Origin: Bacteroidia bacterium
Lineage (GTDB): Bacteria; Bacteroidota; Bacteroidia; Bacteroidales; Prolixibacteraceae
Direction: 5' to 3'
Assembly: GCA_026391315.1 (NCBI GenBank)
Contig: JAPLDT010000014.1
Location: forward strand, 62,001 to 126,000
Length of the DNA: 64,000 nucleotides
The position numbers and the translations under genes were made by a program. The notes under the pieces were generated by a model. That model saw only the letters and a program-made list of their open reading frames with translations, was not told the origin of the DNA and did not search any database. Shown piece after piece: positions 1 to 7,822 of this stretch. Position 1 is the stretch's first letter. The number at the start of each line of letters is the position of its first letter.

Positions 1-2
1 AG

Positions 3-1535
3 CAACGGATTGGACAGATGAGCAGACACCAGTTGGCGGAACATGTGGTACCCGATACAATTCAAGCCAAACTCAGGAAATATCAGTATGACGGATACAA
101 CTGGCTGATGCACCTTTGGCAAAACGGACTGAACGGTTGTCTGGCTGATGACATGGGTCTTGGGAAAACGCTTCAGACTCTGGTTCTTTTGGCAAAACAC
201 AAGCGGAAAGCGGATTTGGATTATTTTTTCCCTTTCGATTCCAAAGGGCAACTATCACTGTTCTCCGATAAAAAGAGGTCCCTGGAGGGACGCCAACCGG
301 CCAGTTTGATTGTCCTGCCGGTCTCATTGCTCCATAACTGGGAAAATGAGATCCGAAAATTTGCTCCAGCGCTTAAGGTATATTCCTATTCCGGGGTAAA
401 ACGAAGGGAAAAGGTCGATTTTGCCCAACTGATTCATTATTATGATATCGTTCTGACGACCTATGGCACAGTCAGAAATGACAGCGAAGTATTGTCGAAA
501 CACACCTTTTTTTATCTGATTCTGGATGAGAGTCAAAACATCAAAAATGCTGAATCAAAAAGCTACAAGGCTGTATCCTCCATCCCATCAAAGTTCAGGT
601 TGTCTTTGACGGGAACCCCTATTGAGAATTCGCTATCTGACCTCTGGTCTCAAATGAACTTTCTCAATCCCGGACAACTTGGCAGTTTCAAATATTTCAA
701 GGAGAACTATCTGTTACCCATTGAGAAAGAGAGGGACGAAGAGGCAGCGGCAAGACTCAACCGGTTGATTGAACCCTTTGTACTTCGGAGAACAAAAGAA
801 CAGGTAGCTGCAGATCTTCCACCCGTAATGGAAGAACTTCTAACCATCGCAATGACGGTTGAGCAACAGGAGTTCTATGAAGCTGAAAAATCTTCGGTAA
901 GAAATTACCTTCTTAAGAATATTGATGACCTGGAACCACGAAATACCACCTTTGTGGTGCTGCAGGCACTTACTCGACTACGACAGATTGCCATTCATCC
1001 CCGGTTGATTGATCCGGCCTCGGCCATCGAATCGGGGAAATTCAACGAAATCCTCTCCATGCTTGAAGTTCTTGTGGCAGAGAACCACAAAATTCTGATA
1101 TTTTCCTCATTCGTCAAGCATCTCAACCTTTTGGAGGAGTCATGCAGAAACAAAGAGTGGGGTTACTGCCGGCTTACCGGTCAAACCATCGACCGCAAAA
1201 CTGTCATATCCGAATTCCAGTCGGAGGGTGATAAAAATATCTTCCTGATTTCATTGAAAGCCGGTGGCGTTGGTCTTAACCTGACTGCTGCAGATTATAT
1301 CTTTATCATCGATCCCTGGTGGAACCCAGCGACAGAGATGCAGGCCATCAGCCGTGCACACCGCATCGGACAGGATAAAAAAGTATTTGTCTACAGGTTT
1401 ATCTCAGAAAAGAGTATTGAGGAGAAAATCCAATTGCTACAGGAGAAGAAGGCATCCCTCGCCAGCGAATTCATCAACCACAAAGATCCGTTCAGTATTA
1501 TTGGGAAAGAGGAGCTGATACAGCTCTTTGAATAG
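3..1535 (+). CDS. SNF2-family DEAD/H helicase-like ATPase, 5' end cut by window
   Basis: The reading frame is open back to the first bases of the window without a stop, so the gene starts upstream and only the catalytic C-terminal part is seen; the ATG at 18 is probably internal. The ordered SNF2 ATPase motifs are present: Q-motif-like LRKYQYDGYNWL, Walker A DDMGLGKTLQT, the DExx box as LDESQ, motif III LTGTPIENS, then the second RecA domain with SLKAGGVGLNLTAADY, the DPWWNPA stretch and SRAHRIGQ. These proteins use ATP to translocate on double-stranded DNA and remodel DNA-protein complexes. In bacteria their exact role is usually unknown. The usual bacterial protein is much longer, with an N-terminal SWIM or other accessory region that would lie outside the window. 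The family call is very secure; the partner or process is not visible. Confidence 0.95.
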   Translation, partial: QRIGQMSRHQLAEHVVPDTIQAKLRKYQYDGYNWLMHLWQNGLNGCLADDMGLGKTLQTLVLLAKHKRKADLDYFFPFDSKGQLSLFSDKKRSLEGRQPASLIVLPVSLLHNWENEIRKFAPALKVYSYSGVKRREKVDFAQLIHYYDIVLTTYGTVRNDSEVLSKHTFFYLILDESQNIKNAESKSYKAVSSIPSKFRLSLTGTPIENSLSDLWSQMNFLNPGQLGSFKYFKENYLLPIEKERDEEAAARLNRLIEPFVLRRTKEQVAADLPPVMEELLTIAMTVEQQEFYEAEKSSVRNYLLKNIDDLEPRNTTFVVLQALTRLRQIAIHPRLIDPASAIESGKFNEILSMLEVLVAENHKILIFSSFVKHLNLLEESCRNKEWGYCRLTGQTIDRKTVISEFQSEGDKNIFLISLKAGGVGLNLTAADYIFIIDPWWNPATEMQAISRAHRIGQDKKVFVYRFISEKSIEEKIQLLQEKKASLASEFINHKDPFSIIGKEELIQLFE

Positions 1536-1539
1536 TTTA

Positions 1540-1669
1540 GACCTTCAAGGTTTTCAAAACCTTGAAGGTCTTGAAAATTGAAAAGGACAGATCCGGGGAG
1601 GATCCATCCTTTTACTAAAACTAACCAAACTAACTAAACCTAAACTTATGAAAAAAAATGTATCACAAA
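1540..1669 (+). repeat. Leader-like direct repeat, copy 1 (two hairpins plus ATG)
   Basis: The unit begins with a perfect 15-bp stem, single-base-loop palindrome (GACCTTCAAGGTTTT, C, then its complement) at 1540-1570, 5 bp after the SNF2 stop codon, where it could act as a terminator. A second imperfect hairpin follows (AAAAGGACAGATCC ... GGATCCATCCTTTT, about 1581-1614). Then come a CTAAC-rich tract and an ATG with a run of A at 1648. The same arrangement recurs 217 bp downstream. The ATG opens only a 10-codon frame. Confidence 0.85.
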
Positions 1670-1756
1670 CATACGCCTGATATGGCTTCGCACCAAATAT
1701 TTTGTGTTAATAAATTGTAAAAAAGGTGTTAAGAATGTAATTATATATTTTGTGCA

Positions 1757-1893
1757 GACCTTCAAGGTTTTCAAAACCTTGGAGGTCTTGAAAAACGAAA
1801 AGGACAGATCCGGGGAGGATCCATCCTTTTACTAAAACTAACCAAACTAACTAACCTAACTAACCTAAACTTATGAAAAAAATGTACCACAAA
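1757..1893 (+). repeat. Leader-like direct repeat, copy 2
   Basis: This is the second copy of the unit at 1540-1669, at a constant 217-bp offset through the hairpins. The first palindrome (1757-1787) has one mismatch, and the CTAAC tract carries an extra repeat. Its ATG opens a frame of about 23 codons. The remainder of the 1536-2020 gap holds no gene I can support. The layout (hairpin leader, CTAAC tract, ATGAAAAAAATG) looks like the 5' leader and start of susC-type genes, but that is inference. Confidence 0.85.
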
Positions 1894-2020
1894 GTTAAGG
1901 GTGCAAACGCCTGTATCCAAATATATTGTGTTAAAAATCTATAAAACGCTGATAATAATTACTCTCCTGCGAATAATTGAATATTAAAAAAAATAATTCC
2001 AAATTTTAATTAGCAATCAA

Positions 2021-4708
2021 TCAAGGAGTTGTGCAATTTGTTTTCTTGGTATTGATCAGGTTGTTTTTCGAAAATTTAATGTGCTGCAAAAGGGTTTCTC
2101 CAATTCCTATTCTGTACCCTGAGGTAATCAGGGATACTTCGCCTGAATTGTTGCAAAAGCAGACAATAGGAAGGCTGTATTTTGCCTCTTTGCCCATAAT
2201 TTCTGAGAATGCATGTTCAAGCTCACGCTCCGAATCTATAGCATAGCTGGATTTTGCCGGCAATTTATAGTTCTGAAATACAGAGGTTTTCAGTTTTTTA
2301 TCGACACAGTTTACAAAGATCAAAGCTCCTTCCCAGCCATTAAACTGATCGGAGTAGGGTACCAGATCGTTAAGGATATGTTTTGAAGGTTCGCTGTCTG
2401 GATCCAACAGGACAATGATGGAGCTTGGACTTTTCATCAGTGTGGAAAGAGGTGTCTCTCCTGGTTTATTGGTTTCACTCAAATATACCTCATCGGGAAT
2501 AAACCGGCCAACAATCTTCACGGTAGTTTCTTCTTTTCGAAGTGTAACGTTGATTTTGGTTGGTTGATTTTTTCTGATATCGAAGAAGGTAAGTGAGTTT
2601 AATACGGATCCGTCTGTTATCCGCTTCCCTGTTACCAACAGATAGTTTCCTGTTTCAAGTAATATCGGATCAGGGAAATCCGTCACCTTTCGTCCCTCTT
2701 CAAACTCTACTGTTTTGCAATTGCCATTCACAATTTGCGCCAGGGTGAAATGAAGGTAATACTGCGGTGTCAGGCTGTTGTTGAGATCTTTCAACGACAA
2801 TTGTCCCATTTCCGGTTGTGGTTTCATGCGCTCAAATCCGGCACGGAACCAGTTGCCCGACTGAAAGTATTCTGGCGACCGGGTTTCAGGATTCAGACGG
2901 GCAGGAATTCCAAAAGTCCGGCATGCTGCAACAAAGAAGATATCTCTCGAAAGCGGATCTGCCACTCTCAGGTTGTACACGCCAACAGGAGTCAGGGAGG
3001 CCCTTGAGTGTTTGTTGGCCATTGCATCAATCCGGATGTTAGATTTGATCCAGTCTGTCAGCACGGTGATCTCTTTCCGTGTGGCAGCAGCCATCTCAAT
3101 GCCAAGATTTTTCTGTAGAAAATTCCGCCATGGAGCGAGAATTTCCAAATCGATCCGTGGCGCAAGAACATATTTTTCAAAGATTTCTTTGGGCAAATCC
3201 AGCGGTTTTCCAATCGCGGTTGCACCGGTAAGGTGATCGGTCAGGATCTCCGCCCTGGTGTCACTCAGATCTTTTTCAGAGACGCCATAGGTCAGGGGCA
3301 GAAAGAGCTGACGTTCAGCAGACCGGTTTTTCTCAATGTATTTGATGATCTCCTGCCAGTTTCCGTAGCTAAGGCGGAACGTCCTCATCAGGGTATCCAC
3401 ATTGAGTTGCTTGGATTTGGCATAAGATCGGATCCATCCTGAATCCCTAAAAGTTGCCATCTTTTTATTTCGGATAGAATCCTCGGTGGCCAAACGGTGG
3501 TTGTTGATTTTCTTAGCAATCTCACTCACCGGCTGAAGCGATTTGCTCACTGCCGGTGGCACCATATCCATCAATTCGGTATCCAGATCCATACGTTTCC
3601 CGGAAAGTACCAGGTGCAGGGTGTCGGTGGAGGCTACATGGAGTTTTTTGAAAGCAAAGTATCCATCTTTGGAGGCCCAAACCAGAAGATCACCCAGTCC
3701 GGTGGTAAATTTGGCGGTGCCCTTGTTATCCGTCGGGATTGTAGCGAGCGGATAAAATTCAGCGTAATTGTATAGTTTAAACTCGACTTTGGCCGAATCT
3801 GCAGGCGTCCCGTCACTGTTATTAACCTGAACAGTAACCTGTTTGGTGACGGCATAATTGGCTGTCAGATTAAGCTCGGAAAAACGATCCTGGGCATCCA
3901 GTACCTCCTCAGTACCAAAATAGTGACCATAGGTGCGGGTGTGGATTAGCATCGTTCGTTGCGAAGGTTCGCTGAACCAGCCCTTGTCGAGATCGGTATC
4001 CGGTTCACAAGCGCCCATGAAATGCCATTTGCCATCAATCCAAACCTCTACCCAGGCATGGTTGTCGTCGGTATGGGCCCATCGGGGTGTGTAAACCTGG
4101 CGGGCCGGAATTCCTGCGGTTCGCATGGCGGTAACGGTGAAAGTGGACTCTTCTCCACACCTTCCAAAAGTTTTGCTGATGGTGCTCATGGGAGCGCTGG
4201 TCCTGGAATCGGTTCCACGGTAGTTCACCTTTTCGTGGCACCAGTGGTTGATCTCGAGCGCTGCTTCCTTCATCCCCAATCCAAGGATCCGCGTCTTTAT
4301 TTCGGCGTAATAGACGAGTCGGAATGAATCAAGATTTTCGTTGTTGACCCTTATCGGCAAGACAAAGTGAAGAAACTCCTCTTCGGGGACCGTACTTCCC
4401 CAGGTCATCTCTTTTCTGGCAATCAGACTCTGGCGCACGTTGGCCAGCATGAATTCGGGAGAATAGTCGGCTAAATCGCTTAACGGCATATAGGCATAAA
4501 GAAATTTCAATGCCAGTTCTTCATTTTTTGATACCGGTTGGTCGAGTATCTGCCAGATTGGCTTCGTGGCATGTGCAGTTAGCTCCTTTTGGACCTTCAG
4601 CATTCTTTCTATATCATTTGACCTGCGGGCATCAACAATCAGTGGTTTTTCATCCCGGCATCCGGTTAACAACCAGGCCAATAGAAAAGTATAGCATAAA
4701 TTCTTCAT
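2021..4708 (-). CDS. Transglutaminase-like (papain-fold) secreted lipoprotein
   Basis: An 895-residue protein with a lipoprotein signal peptide; the lipobox LLTGC puts the lipidated Cys at residue 17. A transglutaminase/protease-fold core spans about residues 130-245. The catalytic triad candidates are Cys184 in FGRCGEES, His217 in DNHAWVEVW and Asp237 in CEPDTD. It is followed by a carboxypeptidase-regulatory-like beta-sandwich (about 285-370). A second transglutaminase-like segment around residues 545-650 has the family's A-C-x-T-F-G-I-P-A-R stretch but no obvious catalytic His-Asp pair, so it may be inactive. The C-terminus (about 780-890) looks thioredoxin-like by its IIVLLDPDSEP strand, without a CxxC. 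The likely role is peptide processing or cross-linking at the cell surface; the substrate is unknown. It sits alone between a repeat-rich gap and the DUF5916 gene. Confidence 0.85.
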   Translation of the reverse strand: MKNLCYTFLLAWLLTGCRDEKPLIVDARRSNDIERMLKVQKELTAHATKPIWQILDQPVSKNEELALKFLYAYMPLSDLADYSPEFMLANVRQSLIARKEMTWGSTVPEEEFLHFVLPIRVNNENLDSFRLVYYAEIKTRILGLGMKEAALEINHWCHEKVNYRGTDSRTSAPMSTISKTFGRCGEESTFTVTAMRTAGIPARQVYTPRWAHTDDNHAWVEVWIDGKWHFMGACEPDTDLDKGWFSEPSQRTMLIHTRTYGHYFGTEEVLDAQDRFSELNLTANYAVTKQVTVQVNNSDGTPADSAKVEFKLYNYAEFYPLATIPTDNKGTAKFTTGLGDLLVWASKDGYFAFKKLHVASTDTLHLVLSGKRMDLDTELMDMVPPAVSKSLQPVSEIAKKINNHRLATEDSIRNKKMATFRDSGWIRSYAKSKQLNVDTLMRTFRLSYGNWQEIIKYIEKNRSAERQLFLPLTYGVSEKDLSDTRAEILTDHLTGATAIGKPLDLPKEIFEKYVLAPRIDLEILAPWRNFLQKNLGIEMAAATRKEITVLTDWIKSNIRIDAMANKHSRASLTPVGVYNLRVADPLSRDIFFVAACRTFGIPARLNPETRSPEYFQSGNWFRAGFERMKPQPEMGQLSLKDLNNSLTPQYYLHFTLAQIVNGNCKTVEFEEGRKVTDFPDPILLETGNYLLVTGKRITDGSVLNSLTFFDIRKNQPTKINVTLRKEETTVKIVGRFIPDEVYLSETNKPGETPLSTLMKSPSSIIVLLDPDSEPSKHILNDLVPYSDQFNGWEGALIFVNCVDKKLKTSVFQNYKLPAKSSYAIDSERELEHAFSEIMGKEAKYSLPIVCFCNNSGEVSLITSGYRIGIGETLLQHIKFSKNNLINTKKTNCTTP

Positions 4709-4746
4709 CTAATCAACCTTTTAAATTTGTTCCTGTAATGTTGGAC

Positions 4747-4817
4747 GTTCGTGGTAAAGTTTAAAAATTAACCACAAAGGACAGAAAGGATAACACAAAG
4801 GGTCACGAAGTAAAAAA
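4747..4817. repeat. ACCACAAAGG-family palindromic intergenic repeat, copy A
   Basis: Between two minus-strand genes lies GTTCGTGGTAAAGTTTAAAAATTAACCACAAAGG followed by AACACAAAGGGTCACGAAG. The GTGGT ... ACCAC arms are complementary, and the layout matches copies at 49775-49880 and 57534-57624. It is short, non-coding and repeated, like a REP or MITE-type unit. Confidence 0.7.
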
Positions 4818-4847
4818 CTCAAAATTACAAATTAGATTCAAACAGTT

Positions 4848-7067
4848 CTAATTAAACCAGTAAGTCATTTTTAGCACCAGCGCGCGGTTTTTGACATTTC
4901 TGTTATCGATGAAGTAGTTGTCGGTATAAACAAGAAAAATATCGGAAACCGGTTTGTATCTCCATTGGAACCGTGCATTGATATTTAGGTTGTTAGCCTG
5001 TTTATTGTACTGAATATAGGTAGTGAAGAAGAGATTGGTGGAAAAGGTTACATCCAATTTTGGCCCTATCAGCCAAAATCCTGTATTTTGCCAAGGCTGA
5101 GGCAGATAGAGCTGATTGTAACTATAAATCAAGGAGATATAACCATACGGTTGAAACCTGTAATTGAAATCTCCCTGTACAAACCAGCGGTTGCCATTGA
5201 AATAGCCTCCATAGCCTGTAGAAAAATTGTATTTGAACAGTTTCCTGTTGTCGGAGTTGAAGAGAAATGAGACATCTCCTGTATGGTAACCTGAACCGGT
5301 CGGTAGGTAATTAGTTCCCAGATTGGTTGGATCGAAATCTTTTCTGAGCATAACATACCACAAACTATTCCTCAGTTCAAGATGAATCCGGTTTTTGAAA
5401 TTGACAAGGTAATCTAGGCCTATCGACCTGTCAGTCAGCTTCATGCTTCCAGGCATGTAAAGGTTGTCGGATCTAATCAGGAATCCGTGATTTTCAACGG
5501 ATCCATGTTTCGGATAAAATTTGGTGGTTATTTTGGGGTTGATGCGAAGATAGTCGGTACGGGGCACATAACCAGTTTCTGCGTTAAAGTCTTTTCCTAC
5601 ATACAATTGAGTAAAATCAAACAAATAGTTTTTGCGGGAGTAGATTACACTCAATCCCTGGGCATACTCCTCTGCTGAATTGGCTTTTGGTGAGAAGGAT
5701 TTCTGTCCGAAAAGTTTTGCATTCCAGAAGTTGTTCCTGCTGGCCAGGTTGTATTCAAGTCCGGCGACGCGGTTGTAGCTATTTCCACTCCAGGTGTCAG
5801 GGATATTTAGTTGTTGCTTGTTGACGAAAATGACGCCGATGTTGGAGCGTGAAAAGAGTTTTCTCTGGATGGATGCAACGAAGAAATTACGCGACAGGTA
5901 ATCTCCTTCTTTGCCGGTTTGCATGTCCATCATTCCGATCCGCCAATCCTTGTTGATCCTTCCACTCAGTCGCGCACCCCAATTGACGGGGGCATCCAGT
6001 CCGATCCTTCTTGAAAAGAACGGACTTACACTGGCAGCGCCGAAATTGCCGAAAAGATCGCTGTTCTCCAGGAAGAACTGTCTTTTCTCCGGAAAGTAAA
6101 GCTCGAATCTTTCCAGATTAATGACCTGATCATCTACCTCCGCCTGTGAAAAATCGGGATTGTAAGTCAGGTCGAGGTTGAGCGAACTGGAGAGGCCCAG
6201 CTTAGCATCTATTCCAAAATCATGTCGGTAGGAGGTAGCCTGCTGCTTTTCAAAATTGCGTGAGACACTTCCATAAAGATAGGGTATAAGGGAGAGTTTT
6301 AATCCGGATTTGGGTGGTGGCGTCTCCCAGATCAGCTGACCGGCATAAGCAAGCGACGCAGTAGCGAATTGTCTTGGGACAGGGGCCCAGGCAGACTTCT
6401 CGTTCAGTTTCAGATCGAGTCGCGAAAATTGAATGTTCCAGTGATCCAGGTCTCTTTTGTAGCGGACAGATTTAAACGGGATACGAAATTCTGCAGTCCA
6501 CTTATCGGGATAGTTCTTTGTTTTAACCTCCCACTTGCTGTCCCAGGTCAAATTGGAGAGGGAGCCACTGCTCATGGTACCGTCCCACATGGCGCCAACC
6601 GCATTGACACCGAATGAGTAGCCAGTGGTTTGGTCGTTGAACGGGTCGATGAAGACCAAAAAGTTGTCGTTGTTGGCAAAAGTAAAATCCCTGCGAAACG
6701 ATTCAACCGGACGCTTTCCCGGAAGGGTATCGTGAAAAGTGACAGCCAGGTAAAATGCCTTATCGTCGTACAACATCTTCACCTCGGACTTTGCAACACA
6801 ATGGCCTGTGTCGTAGGGCAAAACCATGTAAAAGTTGGAGGCGGATTCTGCCTGAAGCCAATCTTTTTCGTCGATCACACCATCCAGTTTGATCCGATCG
6901 GAAATTTTGCCGACATGAATCTTGTAATCCTGGTTTATGGTTGTTTTGGACGCTAAATTGACCTTCCGGCGTGCAGGAAAGCTTTTTTCCGGAGGGTTTT
7001 CGGCATGTATAACTACTTGTAAAGTGAAAAGCATGACAATAGTACATGCCAAAAATTTATTCATCAT
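4848..7067 (-). CDS. DUF5916 outer-membrane protein with CBM9-like domain
   Basis: A 739-residue protein with a signal peptide (about residues 1-22). The N-terminal part (about 50-245) is a family-9 carbohydrate-binding-like beta-sandwich: KLDGVIDEKDWLQAE opens it and MLYDDKAFYLAVTFHD is the typical second block. The rest is the DUF5916 region with the conserved LDLTYNPDFSQAEVDDQVINL and FPEKRQFFLENSDLF stretches. It then becomes amphipathic beta-strands ending in an aromatic residue (TYWFN), as expected of an outer-membrane barrel. Proteins of this family are common in Bacteroidota and are usually annotated as hypothetical or as hydrolases on weak grounds; no enzymatic activity is established. 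Binding of glycans or glycoconjugates at the outer membrane is an inference from the N-terminal domain. Confidence 0.88.
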   Translation of the reverse strand: MMNKFLACTIVMLFTLQVVIHAENPPEKSFPARRKVNLASKTTINQDYKIHVGKISDRIKLDGVIDEKDWLQAESASNFYMVLPYDTGHCVAKSEVKMLYDDKAFYLAVTFHDTLPGKRPVESFRRDFTFANNDNFLVFIDPFNDQTTGYSFGVNAVGAMWDGTMSSGSLSNLTWDSKWEVKTKNYPDKWTAEFRIPFKSVRYKRDLDHWNIQFSRLDLKLNEKSAWAPVPRQFATASLAYAGQLIWETPPPKSGLKLSLIPYLYGSVSRNFEKQQATSYRHDFGIDAKLGLSSSLNLDLTYNPDFSQAEVDDQVINLERFELYFPEKRQFFLENSDLFGNFGAASVSPFFSRRIGLDAPVNWGARLSGRINKDWRIGMMDMQTGKEGDYLSRNFFVASIQRKLFSRSNIGVIFVNKQQLNIPDTWSGNSYNRVAGLEYNLASRNNFWNAKLFGQKSFSPKANSAEEYAQGLSVIYSRKNYLFDFTQLYVGKDFNAETGYVPRTDYLRINPKITTKFYPKHGSVENHGFLIRSDNLYMPGSMKLTDRSIGLDYLVNFKNRIHLELRNSLWYVMLRKDFDPTNLGTNYLPTGSGYHTGDVSFLFNSDNRKLFKYNFSTGYGGYFNGNRWFVQGDFNYRFQPYGYISLIYSYNQLYLPQPWQNTGFWLIGPKLDVTFSTNLFFTTYIQYNKQANNLNINARFQWRYKPVSDIFLVYTDNYFIDNRNVKNRALVLKMTYWFN

Positions 7068-7106
7068 AGGTCAATCATCAGGCCGCAATTTACAAAAATG
7101 TTTGGG

Positions 7107-7134
7107 GTAGAGACGCGATTAATCGCATCTCTAC
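7107..7134. repeat. 28-bp near-perfect palindrome (GTAGAGACGCGATT type)
   Basis: GTAGAGACGCGATT is followed directly by AATCGCATCTCTAC, a 14-bp inverted repeat with one mismatch and no loop, lying 40 bp upstream of the DUF5916 start codon. I recall GTAGAGACGCGATTAATCGCGTCTCTAC-type units dispersed in many Bacteroidota genomes; this was not checked. Confidence 0.75.
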
Positions 7135-7342
7135 AGGAATTTTACCTGATATTTCCTGATTCTGATGATTTATTTGACTACAGTGATTGTCCTCTTTTAT
7201 GCTATAAAACAGGATATTACGATCGGACGGTTTACTTGTTGGGAGACACAAAAAAAAACAGATAAGTGGTCCGATTTTGAAAAATAGGAATCTGAATAAA
7301 AAGCGAAGTTTGATTTGGAACTTTCCGGAAACGAAAGATTGC

Positions 7343-7600
7343 TTAATTGGCCCTGTACATGGAGAGGTCAACAACATCGAAAAAGCAGTTTCTATTTTTG
7401 GAATTCTGATTTTCCTTTGACTTCGAAGAGACCAATATTTCTTCAAGGTCATTTTCAGACATCTTTTCGGATCTGCTTTCTTTAAGAAGCTCCTCGATCA
7501 TTGGTTTGATCCTGTTCATAAAACTTTCGGGCGTAGAACCCTGATGGTACAAATTCTCTGCTTCTACTTGTAACAACCTTTTAAAAAGTTCAGCGTTCAT
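7343..7600 (-). CDS. Small hypothetical protein, 85 aa
   Basis: A short ORF starting with ATG. Its residue mix is credible for a real protein: an amphipathic, Glu/Lys-rich helical N-terminal half (AELFKRLLQVEAENLY, then an EELLKESRSEKM helix) and a polar C-terminal tail. There is no signal peptide, no membrane segment and no motif I recognise. The start codon has no Shine-Dalgarno sequence, which is common in Bacteroidota and so says little. It lies between the GH38 gene and the DUF5916 gene on the same strand, separated from both by more than 200 bp with palindromes. It could equally be a chance ORF; a longer overlapping frame exists on the same strand, but its composition is poorer. Confidence 0.4.
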   Translation of the reverse strand: MNAELFKRLLQVEAENLYHQGSTPESFMNRIKPMIEELLKESRSEKMSENDLEEILVSSKSKENQNSKNRNCFFDVVDLSMYRAN

Positions 7601-7743
7601 GGTAGTGGTTTTTACTAGATGATCTCGCTAGTAAAATTAGAGGGGAAGGTCGACGAAGGGGGTAGGGGAAGGAGAGATAGGAAGTAGCGAAATGGATGAT
7701 TTCCTTGTAGGTGAAATCCTGACAAGACCATCCCTGTGGCTTT

Positions 7744-7790
7744 GAAACAGAAAGACCACCAACCTCATCTGAATGGAAAGGCTGGTGGTC
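7744..7790 (-). terminator. Rho-independent-type terminator after the GH38 gene
   Basis: Read on the minus strand, GACCACCAGCC, a 15-nt loop and GGTTGGTGGTC form an 11-bp stem with one G-T pair, followed by TTTCTGTTTC. It lies about 33 bp beyond the stop codon of the minus-strand mannosidase gene. Confidence 0.75.
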
Positions 7791-7822
7791 CATGCCGGAC
7801 TATTGTTTTCCGGTTTATTATC

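Noticed and set aside
3959..4327. 122-aa + strand frame
   Set aside because: Lies wholly inside the transglutaminase-like gene on the other strand and has no recognisable domain; shadow ORF.
7090..7452. 120-aa minus-strand frame before the DUF5916 gene
   Set aside because: Overlaps the more plausible 85-aa frame and runs through the 28-bp palindrome; no family resemblance.
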